A stretch of 64,000 nt of DNA from Dastarcus helophoroides (taxonomy: Eukaryota > Arthropoda > Insecta > Coleoptera > Bothrideridae), in the NCBI GenBank assembly GCA_028583605.1, contig CM053328.1, positions 33,649,578 through 33,713,577 on the forward strand. Reading direction: 5' to 3'. Positions 44,354 to 56,322 of this stretch are shown here, piece after piece (the stretch's first letter is position 1; every line of letters begins with the position of its first letter). The notes beneath the pieces are model-generated. The model worked only from the letters and a program-made list of their open reading frames with translations, did no database searches and was not told the DNA's origin. The translations under genes were made by a program, and so were the position numbers.

Positions 44354-44500
44354 ATGACTAGAGGGAATCAGCGTGAGCAGGGTAAATCCATGAAGAAAAA
44401 GTCGACGGAGAGCGCGATGCCTTTGGAGAAGGGAAAGGAGAGAAACGCCCAAGCGATGAGGGAAAAGCAGGCGAAGAGCAAAGTGGTGCCTAAAAATTAA
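44354..44500 (+). CDS. SERF/4F5-family small protein ORF, probably a retrocopy
   Basis: A 48-codon frame starting MTRGNQREQGKSMKKKS, ending ERNAQAMREKQAKSK plus VVPKN, stop at 44500. Another ATG lies one codon upstream, at 44351. Known: SERF (4F5) proteins are short, highly charged and begin MTRGNQRE, with a conserved KERDAQAMREKQ-type block; they promote amyloid aggregation. Seen: both blocks are present, but about ten residues between them are missing or changed, and the C-terminus ends early. It has no introns, sits inside a repeat-rich intron of another gene, and is GC-richer than its surroundings. A processed, partly decayed copy of a SERF gene whose frame happens to remain open is the likeliest reading. 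Expression is unknown. Confidence 0.6.
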   Translation: MTRGNQREQGKSMKKKSTESAMPLEKGKERNAQAMREKQAKSKVVPKN

Positions 44501-45366
44501 CTTTAAAATAATTACATTTCAAAATTTGTACCTTTTTTAATCAAAATTTTGATTCTAGTCTTGACATTTATAAAAGCGTACTCCTATTTTTGAGTTTAGA
44601 AATTTCAAATTTTTCTGAATCTTCAGCAAAAAAAATTGAAATAGAATTGGAATAAATAAAAATCTCAAATATTAGAGTCTTCACTAAACAATTAAGAACT
44701 TCCAAAATATTTAAAATCTGGAGAGTAAGTTAAATTTTTGAAAAAAAAAATATAATTTTGGTAAATTTTGTTTGAAATTTTGATTTGAAAATCTTATTCT
44801 AAAAAGTTTTAAATTTTTTCTCCCAAGATTGTTTTTTTAGAGCTTTCGAGTAGAGACCACCTCAAAGTAAAAAATTCAAGCTTGTTTGTGATTTTGCAAC
44901 CATATATTTTTAAAAAGCAATTAAAATTATATATAAGTTTCTCGAAATGTACGCTTTAATTTAGAAATTTTTATTTAAATCTGAATATTCTACTTTTCTT
45001 TCGGAAATGTCACTCTAAACTTTAAACGTTTTAGAAACATTTTTTTCAAAAGTTTTGTGCCTTATTTTTTTGCAAAAACTTGCATTCGTTGTATTTTTTT
45101 CTGACTACAAATAAAATTTAGAACTTGATCATTTCTTTTTCCGATTTAGACTTTAATCTCAATCAACTTTTTTTTAATTTCAATTCAAACTGATAAGTTA
45201 ACTTTGGAATTTTGACAAAAAGCCTAATACTTCTTAGTTTGCTCGAAAACTCTGAATAAAATCAAAATTGTAAAATTTAAGCGAAAATTGAAACCAATAA
45301 TAATAAATTGAGTGATTGAGCATTTTGACCTTTTTTAAATAGAGCTTTTCCTCAAAGTTTCAATTA
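44501..45366. repeat. Degenerate AT repeat, nothing else recognised
   Basis: Same word set (TTTCAAAATTTG, TTTCTCAAAA), mixed polarity. It ends exactly at the TA that precedes the mariner left TIR. Confidence 0.45.
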
Positions 45367-46637
45367 TTGGGTTGACAAGAAAGTAATTTCGGTTTTGTGG
45401 TATGAAAAAAAAGACACAATTTTTAATACAAAGAATAGCCTTTAATCAATTATATATTTTCCATTTTCTTCAATGACCTTTTGCCATCTTTCTTGCAGCT
45501 TCATGATTCCGTGCTCATAGAATTTCTGATCCTTTTTAGAAAACAACTGAACCAAGTGCGATTTAAGGTCATCATCATTTGGGAAATTTTCACCATTCAT
45601 AGAGTTACTGCAAACTACAAAATAAATGGTAATCAGATGGTGCTAGATCAGGGCTGTATAGGGAGATGCGACATCACTTCCCAACCAAACTCCAATAATT
45701 TGCCCAGGAGTTACCAAAATATGTGAGGCCTAGCATTGTCATGGTGGAACACAATTCATTTCCGATTTGTCAATTCTGACCTTTTTTCTTTGATTGCTTC
45801 ATCCAGTTTCGTTAGCTGTTGGCAGTACACATTTGAATTGATTGTCTGCCTAAAAATACACAACACCTTTATAATCCCACCAAATCGACAGCATGATCTT
45901 TTTTTGATGCAATTCAGCTTTTGATGTGGTTTGTGCTGGTTCATCGTGCCTGGACCACGATCGTTTTCGAATGATGTTACTGTAGGTGAGTCATTTTTCA
46001 TCACCAGTAATGATTTTTTTGAAGAAGGGATCATTTTCATTGCGCCTAAGATGCGTATCGCAAATACTGATTCGTTGTTTCAAATGAATATCTTTCAAAT
46101 TATGTGGAACCCAAATATGGAGCTTTTTAACGAGTCCAAGACATTTAAAGTGATTCTTAAAGGTTGTGTGTGATACATTTAACGTCACCAAAATCTCTTC
46201 CCACAGTTATATTAATAATGGCAATAATTTAATTATTATCAACTTATTATCAACTTTAGTAGGTCAACCAGAACGTTGGTCATCTTTGAAGTGAAAAATC
46301 TCCAGAACTGGAATTTCTTAAACCAATTCTGACAAGTGCGTTCTGCTATGCAATCACCATCACACATTTCTTTATGAGCCTCTGCAGCTTCCCATCCTTT
46401 ACGGAAATAAAAAAGTAGAATATGCCAAAAATGTTCGTTTTTGCACTCCATGTTAAAATTGACCCTTCAACTATGAGCTACAAATAAAATCTCTCATCAC
46501 GTGCTTCAAAATGAACCTCGATCTGTATGATATCAAATATCAAAACGTAAAGAACATCACTCACAGAATGTATTCAAAAAAATTTAAATAAGACTGTCTA
46601 TGTAAAAAAAAACGAAATTACTTTCTTGAGAAACCAA
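45367..46637 (-). mobile_element. mariner element, full length (1271 bp), inactive
   Basis: TIRs: TTGGGTTGACAAGAAAGTAA, then TTTCGGTTTT, at the left; on the minus strand TTGGTTTCTCAAGAAAGTAA, then TTTCGTTTTT, at the right. TA flanks both sides (45365-45366 and 46638-46639). The length is right for mariner. The transposase runs on the minus strand and is broken in several places (see next entry). Confidence 0.93.
45440..46451 (-). pseudogene. mariner transposase, frameshifted
   Basis: N-terminus at 46451: MECKNEHFWHILLFYFRKG with ERTCQNWFKKFQ, the helix-turn-helix region. The middle (46191-45991): HIWVPHNLKDIHL, then FFKKIITGDEK with the first catalytic Asp in GDE. Then KVLCIFRQTINSNVYCQQL (about 45860) and HDNARPH on the minus strand at about 45735 (second catalytic Asp). 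The YSPDLAPSDY-type block near 45650 is present but interrupted. These pieces fall in different frames with stops, so no functional protein can be made. All catalytic landmarks remain recognisable, so decay is moderate, less than in the fragment at 39030. Confidence 0.9.
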
Positions 46638-46639
46638 TA

Positions 46640-47753
46640 GATCCTGATATGCAAATAAATAACAATAGAAATACCGTAAAGAAACATTAACAAATTCTGG
46701 AAAAAGCTTCTCTCTGAACCCAAATATTCTACAAGAAAATTGAAATTTCAGGATCAACTGACTATTCGGTAAGAAAAAGACTAAATTTCCATTTCAAAGC
46801 TGAAATTTTAAGGAGAATTTTCGAAAAATCCACCCAACATTTAAAAAAAGTTGAAATTTTAAGAAAAACTCTAATTTTATAAAAAACAAATTTTAACACA
46901 ATATTTAGAGAAAAATTCAGGAATATCGTATTTAAACCCAAATTTAGAGAAAAAAAGTTAATAATTGTAAAGTCGACATTTATTTTAAAAAAAACTATGT
47001 GTAAGTTAAAGAAATCTAAAACAATCGCAATTTGGAAATTAAAGTCAAAATCTTTTTAAAAAAATGTTATTAGGAAAACCAAAATTTAGAGCACACGAGA
47101 AAAATTTGAAAGTTTACATTGAAAATTTTCTGAAAAGAGTCACCATTTCAAGTTAGCTGTTAAAATTTTGACCATGAATTTATTTAATTTTCTTTTAATT
47201 TCGAGTTTGAATTTCCCAATTTTCGAAATATTCAAATGTCTAAATTTTGAGAAAAAGTCAAAACTGGATTTAACGTCTAAATTGTTAAAAATATAAAAAT
47301 TGTAAATATATGGACGAAAAATTTTGAGGGAAGTATCAAGTTTTAAGAGGAAAATTAAAAGGTAAGACGAACTATGGAGTTTAGTCTTGAAACTTTCAAA
47401 AGGTATGTCAACATTTTGGAATGTAAAATTCAAATTTTGAGAAAAGAGAAATTTGGACTTTTAACTAGAGTTCTTAGAAAAATTGGAATTTCCTAATTAT
47501 GGTGGAAATTTTTAGAGAGAGAAATCGGAGTGACATTGACATTGACAGAAGACATTTTCAGTTTAGTAAAATGGGAAGTTTCAGAAAAAATTCAACTTTA
47601 TAAAAACCGAATTTTGTAAAAAAAAATATTTTGCAAGAGATTTCTAAAGTTTCAACAAAAACTAAATTTTTGATTAAAATTTTGAAATCGAACATACTTC
47701 AATTTTAGTCTCGAAACTTTCAAAATGTCTGTCAACATTTTGGGAGTAAAATG
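46640..47753. repeat. Degenerate A-rich repeat ending in a tandemly duplicated segment
   Basis: A-rich AAATTTTGA field. 47390-47700 is one copy of an about 310-bp segment (CTTGAAACTTTCAAAA, then GTCAACATTTTGG, AGAAATTTGGACTTTTAACT, TTATGGTGGAAATTT). Its second copy begins at about 47703 and is split by the long-TIR element, resuming at 50831-51060. Confidence 0.7.
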
Positions 47754-50700
47754 GAAAGGGTCTAGGCGTACTTTCATAGCGAAGTTGCACCCATCGGAAA
47801 CCTATATCGTGATCTATGTCATTGCATGCAGAATGTCATTAGAAATTAATATAGGTGGATTTCCCCCCTCCATCTTCAGGTTACCATGGAGATAATTTAA
47901 AAAAAACCTTCCTGACGGCACTTTTTTTTGAGCGATCTATCTGCTAAACTATTGAAGTTAGCGAAGGAAAAGAAACTGATTGTGATAGTACTCTGCAGGA
48001 TCCATTTTATAATTTTTTTCAGGGGAGCTAGCCCCTCTAGAAAATAAAATACGAATAAAAATTTTCATAATTAATTCCTATGATGTGTTTTGAAGTAACC
48101 ACTTTATAAAAAATATAGAAAATGTACTCATATGTCACGTAACAGCATGCCAAGTTTCATTAAAATCCAGTTGGTGCAACATGTCAAAAAAAAATTAATA
48201 TGTCTGCATATAATCTCTAAGCCTGCTGATGTGAAGTAAATGTAACTATATTATTATCCTACCTTAAATATGTTTCCATATTGAATAATATAACTTTGTG
48301 GATTACTTAGGGAATAAAAGTTCATATAAATCCAAGTTCTAATCTTTTTTATTTTCAAGTTACAGACTGTTTCATTATAGAGGAATATAAAATTAGTTTT
48401 ATTTATATTTCTGAAACCCTTTGACTTAGCATCATAAAATTTGATACATAGTATCAGTATAGTAAAGGAAAACTTTTGCATTCATTCACTTTTTTTTTCA
48501 AATGCCAGGGGCGTACATTAGAATATTAATATTAAATTTTCATATGAGAAAAATGCCATGTCACTATATGTTAAAGTCTTAAAAAGATGAAAGTTTAAGA
48601 ATTGTTATGTAGTATTAAAAAATGTATAACTGAAACCAAGAAAAGACCTTTGCAAATTTATAGCAATTTATATACGAGGTACAGCAACAAAAACTTAACA
48701 TAGCCTATAAATGCTAGGATTTTTTTTATTGTTGAAAAAAATTCAAAAATAGGTTGATTTTGTTTGAATCAAGACAACTTTAGTCGTTTTAACGGCAGCT
48801 TCCTAAACAGGGACTTGCATCCCTTTTAACAATTTTAATGGAAAGGGGCCCATGTTGCATATCGTTGGAAAACCCATTTGATACTTTGTCTATTTTTAAT
48901 TTGATTAATTTTTTAAGATATAAGGTAGTGTGCTTGTCATTTAGATTCAGTAAAATGTTTACCTTTTATTTTGATTTATTTATTTATTTTGTTCTATATA
49001 GGAATAAAAAAAGATTCTGATGATAGAACAGTGTAGTATCTCTACGATTGTGACAAGAAAGTGAATTTATGCTGAAATGTTATCTCTAATTAAAATGGTT
49101 TATTCGATTGCGGGAAGGGCACCTGTGATAAAATTGTTTTATAAAAATAACTAATAAATATCTCATCTTTTCGAGAAATAACACTTCAATAAGAATTGTT
49201 CTGAAATTAGTAGCAAAATTCTGGGGAGACGCGATCTGTGGCTAGTAAAAAATGAATTACTGTATATCTCATTCAAAATGACGATGTAGACAGGTAGCCC
49301 TTTGATGACATGTCACTGTAAAGGGTAGATCATATTACATTTAGTTCCGTATTTTATTAGTCGCAGCTCCTTTATATCGAAATTTTGTTACCAATTTCAA
49401 AACAATTTTGCCACCTATAGTCATCGTTATTTATTTATCGGTCAGTTAAACATACCAAGCTCTTATAGAAAAATATACATTATTTTTATAAAATAATTTT
49501 AATAGCAGTACTTCTACAATTCAACAGATTGTCTATTTAAATACAATACTTGCAAGTGAAATAATTTCTTTTATAATAAACTACTTAGGAGAATTGTTTT
49601 CCATATGTCTAAATAACTGCTTTGTTTTGAAGAAAATGATAATGGAAGTTTGCATGCTATAGGGTATACTTCCTAATATATCTTCAAATAAAATTAATAA
49701 AATTCTAAAAGTAACTTATGGTTGCAAAGACAAAAAAAAGTTTGATGTGCAACTTGAATCCTAGCAAGAAAGTTGCATTTAAAACTATAAAATGTACTGA
49801 AAATATGCTTCCTTGCCAAAAATAATCTAACTATTTTCTCATTTTGTCGCAAAACAAAATCACAAACTTTATTGGATTGTTTTAGGATTTTGTTAAGTGA
49901 CCCCCTGTATGAATTTTTATTAGCTTGCAAAAATCATCTCCTGCGTTCAATTATACATTTTTTGGTATTTGGTGACCACTTTTAAACTTTCATTTTTTCA
50001 AAACCTTAAAAAACAGTGGCATACTTCTTTTCTCATATAAAACTTTAATGTTAATACCCTAACGTAAGCCCCTGGCGTTAAAAAAACTAAATAAATCAAG
50101 AAGTTAGCCTTTAGAGTACTGATCCCGTGTACGAAATTTCATGAAGCCAAGTCAAAGGGTTTCCGAAATATAAATAAAACTAATTTTATTTACCTCTATA
50201 ATGAAACAGCCGGTAACTTGGAATTAAAAAATATTAGTACTTAAATTAATATGAACTTTTATTCCTCAAGCAATCTGAAAAAGTATTGCATTTAATATGG
50301 AAACGATTTTAAAGTTAAAGTTAAATTATATTTATTTCAAATATACAAGGCAGCAGGCGCAGACGTTATGGGCAGACATATTTAATTTTTTTGACATGTT
50401 GCACCACTTGGATTTTAACGAAACTTGGTACGCTGTTAGAAGACTTATAGACATATTTTTCATATTTTTTGTAGAGTGGTCACTTGAAGAGATCCTACAG
50501 AAATTATTACCGAAAATTTTTATTTGTATTTTATTAATATTTGTAGAGGCGATGGCTCCCCCAAAAATATTAATAAAATAGACCCTACAGTGTACCATCA
50601 CCATTGGTTTGTTTTGATTTGCTACCTTTAATAGTTTAATAAATATGTTGCTTAGAAAAAAAAGGTGCCTGAGGAAGGTTTTTTTAAATTATCTGCTTAG

Positions 50701-50830
50701 TAACCAAAGATGGAGGGGGAAAATTCACTATATAGTAATTGCTAATGTGATCCTATACGTAATGAGATAGATCACGATATAGGTTTCCGATGGGGGCAAT
50801 TTCACTATGGAAGTACGGCTAGACCCTTTC
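47754..50830. mobile_element. Long-terminal-inverted-repeat element, 3.1 kb, non-autonomous
   Basis: The left end GAAAGGGTCTAGGCGTAC and the right end's complement GAAAGGGTCTAGCCGTAC begin inverted arms traceable for roughly 1 kb. Paired landmarks are CATCGGAAACCTATATCGTG (47796 and 50791), AAATCCAGTTGGTGCAACAT with its counterpart at 50395-50420, CCCTTTGACTTAGCATCAT against 50145-50163, and GCCAGGGGC(G/T)TACATTAG against 50065-50085. About 1.1 kb of AT-rich centre separates the arms. No transposase was recognised; the frames at 48254-48481, 50297-50581 and 50332-50604 lie in the arms without domains. The superfamily is undetermined: the ends fit none of the common insect groups exactly. Confidence 0.8.
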
Positions 50831-51480
50831 TGAAAAAAGAGAAATTTGGACTTTTAACTAGAATTCTTAGAAAAATTGGAACTTCCTGATTATGGTGGAA
50901 ATTTCTTAAGAGAGAAGTCGGAGTTTTAGAGAAGATTGATATTGACAGAAGACATTTTCAGTTTAATAAACTGGGAAGTTTCAGAAAAAGTCGACTTTAT
51001 AAAAACTAAAAGAGATTTCAACGTTTTAATCAAAAACTAAATTTTTGATGAAAATTTTAAAATTGAAGTTTGTGGAAGTAGGATTTTTAATTGAAATATT
51101 CAATTGTTGAACAAAACTTTGTTTTAATGCGAATGAAATTTCCAACTTTTCGATTATATTTTCCGTCTCTTTAACTGAAAAAGCAAAGTTTTCAAGCAAA
51201 ATGTTAGTAGGTTATCATGTTAATTTTACGAATATTCAAAGTATTAAATGTTTAGTAAAAAATTAAATTTCGGAAGTTTTCAATCAAACAACAAAACAAT
51301 CTTCAATTGTTCGAACAAAATTTTTAATTTTTTGATCAAGATTTCAAGTTTTCAATTGACATTTTAAACTATTCAGTCAAAATTTCAAGTTCTCAAAATG
51401 TTCACTGAAATATTGACATTTTTCTGCAGCTTTGCTCTTCTACTACAGATATTTACATTTTTTTATCTGATGAAATCGAA
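50831..51480. repeat. Second half of the duplicated segment, then degenerate repeat
   Basis: AGAAATTTGGACTTTTAACT, then TTCTTAGAAAAATTGGAA(C/T)T, TTATGGTGGAAATTTCT and TTGACAGAAGACATTTTCAG, matching 47446-47660 at roughly 90 percent by eye. The AAAATTT field resumes from about 51060. Confidence 0.7.
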
Positions 51481-54160
51481 GAAGTTTAGACAGGGCACAA
51501 TTTTTTTTGCATTGGAGCCCTTGGTTACCTAGCCGGTCCACATGCTTCTACTCGCAATGCCTCTAGAACATAATGGATCTACACTCTGCTACTTTCAGGG
51601 TTTTAGGGAACAAGATTATGTGTTTCAATTAAAAAAAAAGAAAACGAATGATACCTAATTCGTGCACAATGTTACTCTTCGTTATCTCACCTAATTAAAT
51701 GTTATCTTTTCCTTTAAATTGAATGATAAAAATCACATTTTCTTAATTATTATAAATTTCCACCAGTTGCTTCTGTACTTTACCTGAACTCAACGGAAAA
51801 AGTCAATGCTCTGATGAATTGATTATTATTACACATGGTCCCCTTAAAATTTAACGACTAATTGTTAAATTAATTCTTCAATGACAAACTTTTGAAACTA
51901 TAACAGATCATATATCACAGGGGTCCCCCAGTTGAAGGGTGTTAAGCATGAGAGATCAAACCAAAATGACTCAGTGCGCTAATTTGATCAACTACGAAGT
52001 GATTCCGAGTCCATACACTTAGAGACCTAAAATGACAAGAAATATTGCCTATTTTTGTCAGATAATCTCCTATTTATATAAATTTGTAGATAATCTAGCA
52101 TTATTTTAACATTTCGGTGAACGAATTTGAATGAACACTTATCTTTTATCACTGAACAGTGAGTAAACACGAGTATCCCATTGAATTTTCGGCCGCAATC
52201 CGACAGGGGTCTTTGATAAATCCACTTAAAGCGAATTCCTACAAATCCACTTAGACAATCTGATTGTGTTCGGATTTGTTTACATTAAAAGCAACATTAA
52301 CATAAAAGTGTAGCCGAGATGCTTTTTTTTTCATCTCGTCGTAAATTATCGACTGACACTAGAAAATACCGTTGGTCATCTGTATTTGACGATCTATTTT
52401 ATTACATATTTGGCCGAGTAGACCGTTTGTGGCAAAAGTCAGAAGCATCCCATTAAATGGAAGTTCGAGACTAGCTCTCGAGGTAGAAAAAGGGCGTTAA
52501 TGTTGCAATGAAAAGCCTACGGTTTTATGGCCACTTGTACTTCACTTGGCGTTTACAACTTTGTGAGTTTTAAGGAATTTGTTAGAAAAATAGGCATTAA
52601 ACGGGGATCTTATTTATATTTTAGATTTTAAGAGGTAAATATGTAATTGAAAGAAATACAAGAGCCACAAATTGGTACAATAATATATTAATGAAAAAGT
52701 CTGTCTTCGATTTCAAAATATAACTGGCGACCTATCTCAAAAACTTGCGTTTCCTTTTTTAAAAATTATGTGTCACAATTAAATAGATTTTCCCTTTTTT
52801 TATTGAAATTTCGAATTTAAACTCGAACAGAATTGGAACAATTATGTTGGCAATAAAACACACGAAATAATTTGCCCGCGAAATTTGTGAAATTTTTGAA
52901 GAAATGACTAAATAAGAACAGTCCGAATAACAGAATAAGATAGCAGCAGATGTTATTTTCTTACACGTCTATCTTTAATATATTCCGCCTCTATAATAAT
53001 CGAATGTATGTTTCTCAAAGATAAATATAATTTATCGGCTTCCTTATTAAAGGAGTGTTTGGCCTTTTACAAAAGGAATTAAAATTCCCATCAGGCGTAT
53101 GTCACATAATGTAAAACAATACGATGATCAATCGCGATAGTTAAACATTCACGAGCATTCTGCGGATAATCGTTTGATAACATAAAAACTAACTATTGTT
53201 GGGGCAGTACCTTGAAACTTATAATAAATATTTAGAAATCAATTTCCGGATTGTGTCTGATTATAATTGACACGTAACTGTCTCTCACACAGCCCTGATG
53301 ACACCTGGGTCAATCGTATGCAAACTTCAGGTAATTTCACTTTTGGCTTCAGAGAAAATAGAAATTTAAACAAGATAAATAATGAATCTACCTTCGAATC
53401 AGACAGGTCTTAATTGATACATCCATGGAATGATTTAAACCTGGGTATATGTTGGGTACAACCCCAGCGTTAAATGGAACCAAATGGGTGATTTATTTGG
53501 TGGCAATGGTGCAATTAAAAGTAGCTCTATCTTGAGTTTTACTTAATTAGTCTTCCACACTCATTATCTACTCAAATGAAATTCTTGTTCCCTTAATATT
53601 AAACCAGAGATATCGAAACTTTTCATTCTATGAGCCGCTATGTTTGACCTCTGGTCGTAACGTTGTGATTTAAGATTTTCATAAAATGTCGACGTTCGAC
53701 TCGATCGTTTTTCAAATAATCTAACATTCTATTTGAAACTTGTTTGGCTTCTTTATTTTTTCAGATTAAATTCGAAATGTCAAGCTTTAGGTCGAAGTTT
53801 TGGACTAAAGTTTTACTTTTTTTTATAGTTTCTCGAAAATTTTACTTTGTCAAATCTGTTTATTCAAAATCGCCAGAAACTTGAGTGTAGCAGTAAATTA
53901 AAGCGTTAAAAATATTGGTCGAGATTTTGATACCAACATTCCATGAATTTAACCATTAAGCATGTCTTGGCAAGTTAATTATTTTCGTACACATTTACAT
54001 CTCTTGTTTTTTATAATTCGCTTTACAGTTTTCGCCTGAAAGCTTAATTAAGAAAAATAAAAATGTGAAACAGACGCAGTTATTTTTATATTAGTTTCAA
54101 GTGTTTGGAACTACAAATTCGGCATCAAACTTTAATTACCTATCAACTGGGCCCTTTCGC
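51480..54160. other. Mostly unique intron sequence
   Basis: Little degenerate repeat. 51595-51640 (TTAGGGAACAAGATTATGTG, then TTTCAATT) resembles the end of the foldback family and may be a relic. 51918 onward (CAGGGGTCCCCCAGTTGAAG) looks like a hAT-type end without a partner. No exons or proteins were recognised. Of the intron, this stretch and 36902-38385 look least transposon-derived. Confidence 0.4.
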
Positions 54161-54900
54161 CAGTCTTATTTCTGCACCTGCTAACGCAATAAGTGCGTGG
54201 TGACCTACGAAACCGTGCATGTTGTTTATTAAGACTTTGCAACGAATCAGTAGCGCCTTGTTAGGTTGTTAGAAGGAATTTACAGCCTTATTTCTGCATC
54301 CTGCTAACGCAATAAGCTCCTGGTGACCTAAGAAACCGTACACATTGTTTATTGTTACGGGCTTATCGGTTCGAATTGATTATTAACACGTGAATTGAAT
54401 AATACCCACTTTATTCACCAAACTAAATTTGGAACACTACAACTGAATAATGAACTCACTTATTTACTTCTAACTACTAACTAACTACACTAATTACACT
54501 GACTGACTCTAACTATCTAACTCGAGGGAAAGGCGACCGCCTTACATAGTTTGGCTCCCAGGCTCTAGAAAAATCCCGCAAATAAGGCTTATTGTTTGCC
54601 GAAATTTCTGGAACGCTTATCGTCCGTTTGCTTCGTTATCATGATCGCCTTCCCCTTATCAGATCATTCTAGAAAATTTTCTTACGTACAAAATTCTATA
54701 AATTACATTTCGCTAAATTATTAAGACTTTGCAACGAATCAGTAGCGCCTTGTTAGGTTGTTAAAAGGAATTTACAGTCTTATTTCTGCACCTGCTAACG
54801 CAGTAAGCTCCTGGTGACGTACCAAACCGTACACATTGTTTATTGAAACTTTGCAACGATTCAGTAGCGCCATGTTAGGTCGTTAGAAGGAATTTACAGG
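54161..54900. repeat. Tandem repeat of ~123-bp units, interrupted
   Basis: Unit landmarks: AAGACTTTGCAACGAATCAG, TAGCGCCTTGTTAGGTTGTT, TTATTTCTGCACCTGCTAAC, CTCCTGGTGACC, ACCGTACACATTGTTTATT. There is a partial unit at 54161-54230, a full unit at 54231-54353, a full unit at 54723-54844 and a partial unit at 54845-54900. The gap is an insertion of 364 bp. This array is unrelated to the 120-bp satellite and clearly richer in GC. Confidence 0.9.
54354..54717. mobile_element. Probable solo LTR (364 bp) inserted in the tandem repeat
   Basis: The insert begins GTTACGGGCTTATCGG and ends TTTCGCTAAA. It is flanked by a 5-bp direct repeat TTATT (54349-54353 and 54718-54722), and comparison with the other units shows the uninterrupted site. 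A 5-bp duplication, 364-bp length, no coding capacity and no inverted ends fit a solo LTR of a Ty3/gypsy- or BEL-type retrotransposon. The interior has a CTAACTA-rich segment and a GC-richer part (CTCGAGGGAAAGGCGACCGC). The exact ends could shift by a base or two. Confidence 0.6.
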
Positions 54901-56322
54901 CCTAAAAGGTAGAATTTATTTCGATTTTCTGTTTTTATTAAGCCTACGTGGTTAAAAGTAATTATCCTATGACTGAGACACCCTGTGTATTATATATATT
55001 TTCACGTCGCATTGTTGTGAAGCAAAAAAAATTAATTAAAAGCTTCATTAGTCTTTTTCAATTTGAACATCGAAAAGACTATATCTATATCAAGTTGCCA
55101 TCACCCTTTTAGGATACAAATGAGCAGCGTCCCTCGTGATGGGCAGCCGCGGATAATCCATCAAGGCGCACGTAGATCGAAGTGACGATAATACCAGCTC
55201 GCACTGGAATTATTTCATTATTGGACATTATACCTCACGGTTATATAATATGGGAACAAAAAGGACCGAAAGTGTTTCCCCTTGGTCACGACAGTTTTGA
55301 TAAAATTCCACTTGACAATAACAAGAAACCTACACTTTTTATAGTTTACTTAATTGGGCGAAAAGAATTTTAATTTTAATCTCTCTAATGAATTGTCGTG
55401 GATTAGGATCGGTTTGTACGCGGCTGGTTCGTCCAGGTAATGTCTTAGAACGGTACCTGTTGGGAAATATCGACATACAAATGTCCAATTAATTCGAGTT
55501 TAAAGCGAATCGATACGTTTACCATTGATCCAAGTAACTTAGAAAGTAAATCGGCGTTTGAGAGCACAGAGAAGCGTGTGGGGAACGTGGGGTGACCACA
55601 ATTGTTTCAGATTGTGGAGGGTCCCGCAAGTGGTCTTAAAGCCCTCTCTTGAAGAATCGTGCGACGGCCGACTAAGCTCCTTTTCAGCGTAGACAGAAGC
55701 TAATATACAAGGGTAGATTTGGAGATACAATTTCTTACAGATAAAAAATTATTAAACACTTTTAAAACTACCGGGGGTCAATATCGAATCTCTCAACATT
55801 CCAACGATTAATAATTCAACTTTTTTGTACAATTGGGATTTTAAAGTGGAAAATGAAGTAAAAATTTGAATTGACGTGAATTTTAAGGCAATTTAATCAA
55901 AATCGTTGATAAAACTAAAAATGCAATCCCCCTTGACATGATTTTATCGTTGGCAGTTAAATTTTTGATTTTTTTTCTACGTTTCAACCGCAGTGTGGAA
56001 ATGTTTACTTTAAACTCTCAATATCCAGAAAACAAACCAAAATTTCGTCTTCAAACTCGCCGTACAAACCCATTTTTTTCTCAAAAGTATCCCTAAGATA
56101 ATCAGGACTGGCCCCCATAGCAAACTAAGCTAACCTAGGCGAATCGCCTAGGGCAGTAAATGATGGTTATGAGGGGTGTTCCACAGCACAAATTTTTTAA
56201 CAAATATATTCGGTTCACGATATCTTTTCACAAAATTTTCAAGTTAGTGAGACTTGAGTTTATTTTTTAATAAAAAGTAAATTATTTGAAAAATCCTTTT
56301 CAAAAGCAATGTTCTTCTATTC
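54901..56322. other. Intron stretch with a GC-richer patch
   Basis: 55100-55730 is less AT-rich (GATGGGCAGCCGCGGATAAT; GTACGCGGCTGGTTCGTCCA). It includes a donor-like GTCCAG/GTAATG at about 55438. No protein similarity was recognised in the frames 55182-55373 (+) or 55539-55730 (-). 56120-56150 (CTAGGCGAATCGCCTAGGGC) is a short palindromic transposon-like motif. The rest is AT-rich. Confidence 0.35.

Noticed and set aside
50297..50581. 94-residue + frame with a competing 90-residue minus frame
   Set aside because: Both lie in the right arm of the long-TIR element; the matching left arm does not conserve either frame.
55182..55373. Possible exon in a GC-richer patch
   Set aside because: No family similarity, no acceptor and donor pair in a consistent phase; kept only as a note in the region description.
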